Source of the DNA: Flavobacteriaceae bacterium UBA5079
Lineage (GTDB): Bacteria; Bacteroidota; Bacteroidia; Flavobacteriales; Flavobacteriaceae
Direction of reading: 5' to 3'
DNA: 5,275 nt
NCBI GenBank assembly: GCA_002414705.1
Contig: DIAL01000131.1
Location: forward strand, 947 to 6,221
A program made the translations under genes and the position numbers. Of the stretch, positions 1 to 5,275 are shown piece after piece. Numbering within the stretch: position 1 is the stretch's first letter; each line of letters begins with the position of its first letter. The notes under the pieces were generated by a model. It did no database searches, was not told where the DNA came from, and worked only from the letters and a program-made list of their open reading frames with translations.

Positions 1-283
1 CAATTACTAAATCATGTGAAACTCCAAAAGTTGGCCGGATTTCTGATGCATCTAAAATACCTAATCTACCACTAGTTCCAGCCCCAATATAAAAAAGACG
101 ACCTCCCGTTTTTAGTTTTTCTAATATTTGAGAAACTAAATCTTCTATTTGTGGTAGGACTTTTTCAATAGCTAAAGGTACTGACTGATCCTCTGAATTA
201 ATATTTTTCAAAATGTCAGCTACCGACATCTTATCAAGATTGTCGTAATTTGAATCTTTTTCTGTAGTTTTTATAAAGCTCAT
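1..283 (-). CDS. murQ: N-acetylmuramic acid 6-phosphate etherase MurQ, N-terminal part (3' end beyond window)
   Basis: MurQ cleaves the D-lactyl ether of N-acetylmuramic acid 6-phosphate, giving GlcNAc-6-phosphate and D-lactate, in cytoplasmic recycling of peptidoglycan sugars. I translated 94 codons from the ATG at 281-283. The protein begins [20 protein letters not shown], fitting the family's N-terminal TE-x-x-S/N-x-N...LD pattern. It continues with INSED (28-32), then [20 protein letters not shown] (60-79) followed by SE and PTFG. This is the SIS-domain phosphosugar-binding signature of MurQ. E81 in the DASE motif matches the catalytic glutamate known as Glu83 in E. coli MurQ. The second catalytic glutamate lies outside the window. 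Family members are about 270-300 aa, so roughly one third is visible. The family usually reads ECPPTFG here; this copy reads EIRPTFG. The start is 55 bp after the lipoprotein stop with no visible terminator between them, so cotranscription is possible. Paralogues such as the GckR regulator share the fold, but the start and motif spacing favour MurQ. Confidence 0.93.
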   Translation of the reverse strand, partial: MSFIKTTEKDSNYDNLDKMSVADILKNINSEDQSVPLAIEKVLPQIEDLVSQILEKLKTGGRLFYIGAGTSGRLGILDASEIRPTFGVSHDLVI

Positions 284-338
284 AGATTTAAAATTACAAA
301 ATAAAATAATGTATTATTATAGTTTTTAGATAATGTTC
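284..338. other. Short A+T-rich gap between the DUF4249 gene and murQ
   Basis: These 55 bp are almost entirely A and T. I see no G/C-containing hairpin followed by a T tract, so transcription from the lipoprotein gene probably continues into murQ. An AT-only dyad (AATAAT-GT-ATTATT, 305-318) has a 2-base loop and is too weak to call a terminator. On the minus strand there is a TTATTTTG a few bases before the murQ start, but it does not match the Bacteroidota -7 consensus TAnnTTTG in spacing, so I do not call a promoter. Confidence 0.5.
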
Positions 339-1154
339 TTACTCAATTGTATACGTTATTTCAACAACTTCAGAAAGTCTAAAATAACCTAATGGAAAAT
401 TAGTTGGATTAGTTATATTTTTACAATTACCACGAACTGTTGCTGGTTGTGTTTCAAAAGGACCTCCTCCGCTTGTACCTGTTTGTTGTAATAAAATAAA
501 CATGAATTCATAAAACCGTTCTGAAACACCATAATTTCTAATTACTACTGAATCATTAATCGCTAATTCATCTTCAGCATAAAAACCGAAAATTTGATTT
601 CCGTTTATAAATTCATCTTTAAAAGTGTCTAACGTTTTAATTATTGGAGTACTTGGTATAAATTCAAAAAAGTAATAATTTTCTTCATCTTCAGGATCAG
701 TAAAATAGGCTTTGATTTCTGTGTCTTCTCCTGTTATACCTCCTTCTAAATTTTGTTCAATAAAATCAAAATCCGGGACACTAAAAAGGGTTTCTGTAGC
801 GGAGTATGTTTCATTTTGATAAGTGACTGTTAGGTTATATTCTGCATTTATTTCTGGAACAAAAGTAGTGTTTGTATAGATACCTGTATTTGCATCTTCT
901 ATAAATGTGTGTATATTATTTGCTTGATCTGTTATAAAGACGTCTGCACCATTAGCAGGTGGGACATTTGATTCAAAGTAAGGAGCAGTTAAAGATAATT
1001 TAATAAATTGCTCATTCCCAGCGGTTCCTTTAACCCAATTAATGGATGCATCTATAACTAATTTTGGTTCAGAAGTTGGAACATCCACATCTATAACCTC
1101 CTCACATGACAATAATGAGATTAAAATCAGTAATATTGATATTATTTGTTTCAT
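339..1154 (-). CDS. DUF4249-type outer-membrane lipoprotein, partner of the upstream TonB-dependent receptor
   Basis: This 271-residue protein has a type II signal peptide: MKQ, a hydrophobic run from residue 4, and the lipobox LLSC ending at Cys17. The mature protein would start CEEVIDVDV. After the cysteine comes the pattern typical of DUF4249 proteins: acidic residues, an xPxLVIDA-type strand (29-36), then alternating beta-rich sequence. It ends with a conserved-looking block (VRGNCKN, NP, NFPLGYFRLSEV, residues 240-263). Family members are roughly 270-400 aa and are usually encoded beside a TonB-dependent receptor, as here. No biochemical function is established. I infer a lipid-anchored accessory or ligand-binding role at the outer membrane. 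The ATG at 1152-1154 is chosen because it begins the signal peptide; the frame stays open upstream to an ATG at 1223, but that start would put 23 extra residues before the signal peptide and overlap the receptor gene. The start is 4 bp after the receptor stop, which suggests one transcript and probable translational coupling. No Shine-Dalgarno sequence is visible. It lacks the helical TPR character of SusD. Confidence 0.88.
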   Translation of the reverse strand: MKQIISILLILISLLSCEEVIDVDVPTSEPKLVIDASINWVKGTAGNEQFIKLSLTAPYFESNVPPANGADVFITDQANNIHTFIEDANTGIYTNTTFVPEINAEYNLTVTYQNETYSATETLFSVPDFDFIEQNLEGGITGEDTEIKAYFTDPEDEENYYFFEFIPSTPIIKTLDTFKDEFINGNQIFGFYAEDELAINDSVVIRNYGVSERFYEFMFILLQQTGTSGGGPFETQPATVRGNCKNITNPTNFPLGYFRLSEVVEITYTIE

Positions 1155-1158
1155 GAAA

Positions 1159-3534
1159 TTAAAATTTAAAATTATATGTAATGGATGGGACAATTCCAAA
1201 AATTGATAATCTAGTTGCTTCATTTACGCCTGTATCTCTGTTTTCAGAAAAGGTTATTGAAGCTGCATTATATCTGTTATAAACATTGTATATCCCAAAA
1301 ACCCATTCACCTTGCCAACCCGAGGATTTATCAGGTTTAGGAGTGTAGGTTGCAGATATATCTAACCTATTATATGTTGGTAATCTGAATTCGTTTCGTA
1401 AACCATAATTGGGTATCGTTATCCCGTTGTATTCATATTGTGCATTGGGATAGGTAACTGGTTGACCTGTTTGAAGAATAAAATTAGCATTAAATCGCCA
1501 TTTTGTATTAAATTCATAACTTCCAGTTATGGAAATGTCATGTGTTTTATCGAAAGCGGTTTTATACCAGTTTCCATTGTTTATTCCTGGTTCGGTAGCT
1601 GTTCTACCTGGTGTTCTTTGTTCTGATTTGGATAGAGTATAAGCTACCCAACCCGTTAATCTACCGGTGTTTTTCCGAAAAAGAATTTCCATTCCATAAG
1701 CTCTTGCTTCACCATTTAAAATTACTTGTTCTATAGCATCATTTGCTATTAAATCTGCACCATCAATATAATCGATTCTATTTTGTACCGTTTTGTAAAA
1801 TGTTTCTAACTCCAATGAAAACATGTCGTTTTTGAAATTTCTAAAGTAACCAAGAGCTACCTGATCCAATATTTGAGGATCTGTGTACCTGCCACTTGGT
1901 GTCCAAATATCTAATGGAGTCGGTGAACTGGTATTTGATAATAAATGTAAATATTGACTTAAGTGGTTATAACTAGCTTTAATAGATGAATTACTTTGTA
2001 ATTGATATGCTATAGCCAAACGAGGCTCTAAATTTCCAAATGATTTTAATATTTTATTACGTTTATAGTTTTCAACACCAATTGGATCTGCTTTTTCATA
2101 AATCTGTAATTCTTGGTTAAAAACGACAGGTTCATCGTTTTTATAAATATTAAGTTCATCTTGTCCTAATCTTAAAAATGTACTATACCGTAAGCCATAG
2201 GATAATTGAATTTTATCTGATAACTTCTGTTCAACATCTAGATATAGTGCATTTTCAAAGGCATATTTATCAATTAATTTATCTTGATTAATGCCCGATT
2301 CTTCTGAAGACGGTTTAATTTCTCCTGGATTGAATTTGTGATAAATACTATTTAATCCATATTGAAGTGTTATGTTATTATTTACGTAATGTTTGAAATC
2401 ATATTTAACATTAAAATTACGAATCCCAGAATCCCAGTTAAAACCTATAAAGTTTAAGTCTAAACCATAGTAATAATCAGAGTATATTAACGATAAATTT
2501 GAAAATATTTTATCCGAAAACAAGTGGTTCCAACGAAAATTTAAAACTGTATTTCCATACGTGTTTTCAAAACTATCACTAAAGCTTAATACATCGCGTC
2601 CAAAATATCCTGATAGATAGATGTTATTATTGTCATTTAGTTTATAACTTATTTTAGTGTTTAGGTCATAGAAATAAGCTTTGTTATCTAAATCAAAAAG
2701 TGGTAAAAACAAATGTGCATACGTAGCTCTTCCTCCCAAAAGAAACGAGCCTTGCCCTTTATTAATTGGTCCTTCTGCTAAAAGTCTGCTTGATATTATT
2801 CCAATTCCACCATTCATGTGAAATTTGTTCTTATTACCTTCTTTCTGATAAATATCTAAAACGGAAGAGACACGACCACCATATCTGGCAGGAATACCAC
2901 CTTTATAAAGTTTTAAATCTTTAATAGCATCTGGGTTGAAAACAGAAAAGAATCCAAATAAATGTGATGAATTGTAAATTGTTGCTTCATCTAGAAGTAT
3001 CAAGTTTTGATCTGCTGCACCACCGCGAACATTAAATCCTGAAGCACCTTCTCCAGCTGTTGTTACTCCTGGAAGTAACGTAATTGCTTTAATCACATCA
3101 GCTTCCCCAAATACTACAGGTATTTCTTTAATGGTGCTTGCGGACATGGCATTTATGCTCATTTGTGGTTTTCTAATGTTCAGTTTTTCAACATCTTCTT
3201 TAATAATGATCTCATTTAGGCTTTGAAAAGATTCCGTTAAATTAAAATCTTTGGTTGTGTTTTCTGTCAGATATAATGTTTCTGAAACTTCGCTATATCC
3301 TAGGTAACTAATGACTATTTTATAAGTTCCTTCTGGAATAGTTATTGAGTAAAAGCCATATTCATTTGTTGTAGCTCCCGTTTTGAGTTCTGGAAACAAA
3401 ATATTTACACCTATAAGTGTTTCACTACTGTTTACATCAGAAATAACACCTTTTAAGGTTATTTTATTTTGCGAAAGAATTGAATTAAAACTGAAAGCGA
3501 AAATCAGTACTAACCAGAATGTACGTATGTTCAT
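1159..3534 (-). CDS. TonB-dependent outer-membrane receptor with N-terminal carboxypeptidase-regulatory-like domain
   Basis: A 791-residue receptor, expected to import a ligand across the outer membrane using TonB/ExbBD energy. Residues 1-22 form a type I signal peptide (MNIRTFWLVLIFAFSFNSIL, then SQ). Residues about 24-100 are a carboxypeptidase-regulatory-like beta-sandwich (KGVISD, LIGVNI, GATTNEYGFYSI, GTYKIVISYLGY). The plug domain follows at about 115-230, with the ladder LPGV, GFNVRGG, NLILLDEATIYN, FNPDAIKDLKLYKGGIPARY and GGRVSSVLD. The rest is a 22-strand-type barrel rich in alternating aromatic residues, ending SITYNFKF with the terminal Phe needed for barrel assembly. Its length is normal for the group. 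I choose the ATG at 3532-3534 over a TTG three codons upstream (3541-3543), because the ATG directly starts the signal peptide. The substrate cannot be read from sequence. The immediately following DUF4249 lipoprotein is the likely partner. The gene sits 73 bp downstream of the isocitrate dehydrogenase stop, behind a terminator. Confidence 0.95.
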   Translation of the reverse strand: MNIRTFWLVLIFAFSFNSILSQNKITLKGVISDVNSSETLIGVNILFPELKTGATTNEYGFYSITIPEGTYKIVISYLGYSEVSETLYLTENTTKDFNLTESFQSLNEIIIKEDVEKLNIRKPQMSINAMSASTIKEIPVVFGEADVIKAITLLPGVTTAGEGASGFNVRGGAADQNLILLDEATIYNSSHLFGFFSVFNPDAIKDLKLYKGGIPARYGGRVSSVLDIYQKEGNKNKFHMNGGIGIISSRLLAEGPINKGQGSFLLGGRATYAHLFLPLFDLDNKAYFYDLNTKISYKLNDNNNIYLSGYFGRDVLSFSDSFENTYGNTVLNFRWNHLFSDKIFSNLSLIYSDYYYGLDLNFIGFNWDSGIRNFNVKYDFKHYVNNNITLQYGLNSIYHKFNPGEIKPSSEESGINQDKLIDKYAFENALYLDVEQKLSDKIQLSYGLRYSTFLRLGQDELNIYKNDEPVVFNQELQIYEKADPIGVENYKRNKILKSFGNLEPRLAIAYQLQSNSSIKASYNHLSQYLHLLSNTSSPTPLDIWTPSGRYTDPQILDQVALGYFRNFKNDMFSLELETFYKTVQNRIDYIDGADLIANDAIEQVILNGEARAYGMEILFRKNTGRLTGWVAYTLSKSEQRTPGRTATEPGINNGNWYKTAFDKTHDISITGSYEFNTKWRFNANFILQTGQPVTYPNAQYEYNGITIPNYGLRNEFRLPTYNRLDISATYTPKPDKSSGWQGEWVFGIYNVYNRYNAASITFSENRDTGVNEATRLSIFGIVPSITYNFKF

Positions 3535-3558
3535 TAATAGCAATTTTTTTAAAAATAT
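3535..3558 (-). other. A+T-only leader of the receptor gene, with a T5A7 run
   Basis: Between the terminator T tract and the receptor ATG only about 24 bases remain. Read on the minus strand they include T5 followed by A7 (3544-3555), then ATTGCTATTA and the ATG. There is no Shine-Dalgarno match. A-rich leaders without Shine-Dalgarno sequences are common in Bacteroidota, so this is probably the translation initiation region. I could not identify a convincing promoter in it. Confidence 0.4.
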
Positions 3559-3588
3559 AAAAAAAAGCCCCTTAATTAGGAGCTTTTT
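3559..3588 (-). terminator. icd: Intrinsic terminator of the isocitrate dehydrogenase gene
   Basis: On the minus strand the transcript reads AAAAA, GCUCCU, loop AAUUA, AGGGGC, then U8. The stem is six pairs, including one U-G wobble at the third position (core 3567-3583), and could extend through A-U pairs between the flanking A and U runs. On the plus strand the same position is a C-A mismatch, so the structure is better formed in the minus-strand RNA. This agrees with its position 20 bp beyond the isocitrate dehydrogenase stop. The opposite T run (3584-3588) is shorter, so bidirectional termination is unlikely to matter, and no plus-strand gene enters from the left. Confidence 0.85.
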
Positions 3589-3607
3589 ATCATAAAGTTT
3601 ATAAATA

Positions 3608-5275
<1,668 letters not shown>

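Noticed and set aside
305..318. Inverted repeat AATAAT-GT-ATTATT as a terminator before murQ
   Set aside because: The stem is only six A-T pairs with a 2-base loop and no T tract. It is expected by chance in such A+T-rich DNA.
339..1154. Lipoprotein as a SusD homologue
   Set aside because: At 271 aa it is far shorter than SusD (about 500 aa), is predicted beta-rich rather than helical TPR, and has the terminal pattern of DUF4249 proteins.
1155..1223. Upstream ATG at 1223 giving the lipoprotein a 23-residue N-terminal extension
   Set aside because: It would bury the signal peptide and lipobox behind 23 residues and overlap the end of the receptor gene. The ATG at 1154 starts a textbook lipoprotein signal peptide.
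1438..1626. 62-codon open frame on the plus strand inside the receptor gene
   Set aside because: It is antisense to a well-supported barrel coding region, is rich in Cys/Ile/Ser from reverse-complement codons, and has no recognisable domain.
3383..3595. 70-codon open frame on the plus strand over the receptor start and terminator
   Set aside because: It is antisense to the signal peptide and N-terminal domain, crosses the terminator hairpin, and has no family resemblance.

Overview
The window looks like chromosomal DNA from a member of the Bacteroidota, most likely a Flavobacteriaceae-type bacterium. The evidence is strong A+T bias, no Shine-Dalgarno-like sequences before the starts, a TonB-dependent receptor with an N-terminal carboxypeptidase-regulatory-like domain, and a DUF4249-type lipoprotein. 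That receptor/lipoprotein pairing is characteristic of this phylum. The assignment rests on protein character, not on a marker gene.

All four genes lie on the minus strand, so transcription runs from high to low coordinates. First (3608-5275) comes the C-terminal three quarters of a monomeric NADP-dependent isocitrate dehydrogenase, whose 5' end is outside the window. It is followed by a clear intrinsic terminator (about 3559-3588). Next is a TonB-dependent outer-membrane receptor (1159-3534). Only 4 bp after its stop comes a DUF4249-type outer-membrane lipoprotein (339-1154). Then, after 55 bp with no recognisable terminator, comes the N-terminal third of MurQ, N-acetylmuramic acid 6-phosphate etherase (1-283), which runs off the left edge. 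Coding density is very high. The only gaps are 73, 4 and 55 bp, and I see no tRNA, rRNA, insertion sequence, CRISPR array or repeat family.

Functionally, isocitrate dehydrogenase belongs to central carbon metabolism (TCA cycle, NADPH supply) and its terminator makes it look like a separate unit. The receptor and lipoprotein very probably work together at the outer membrane to bind and import an unknown ligand. They resemble SusC/SusD pairs in layout, but the lipoprotein does not look like SusD. MurQ acts in the cytoplasm on MurNAc-6-phosphate in cell-wall sugar recycling. Its position directly downstream of an uptake pair allows a cell-wall-derived ligand as a hypothesis, but nothing in the receptor sequence proves it.

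The window is mostly conventional. I found no convincing undescribed system. The item most worth following up is the uncharacterised receptor-DUF4249 pair next to murQ.
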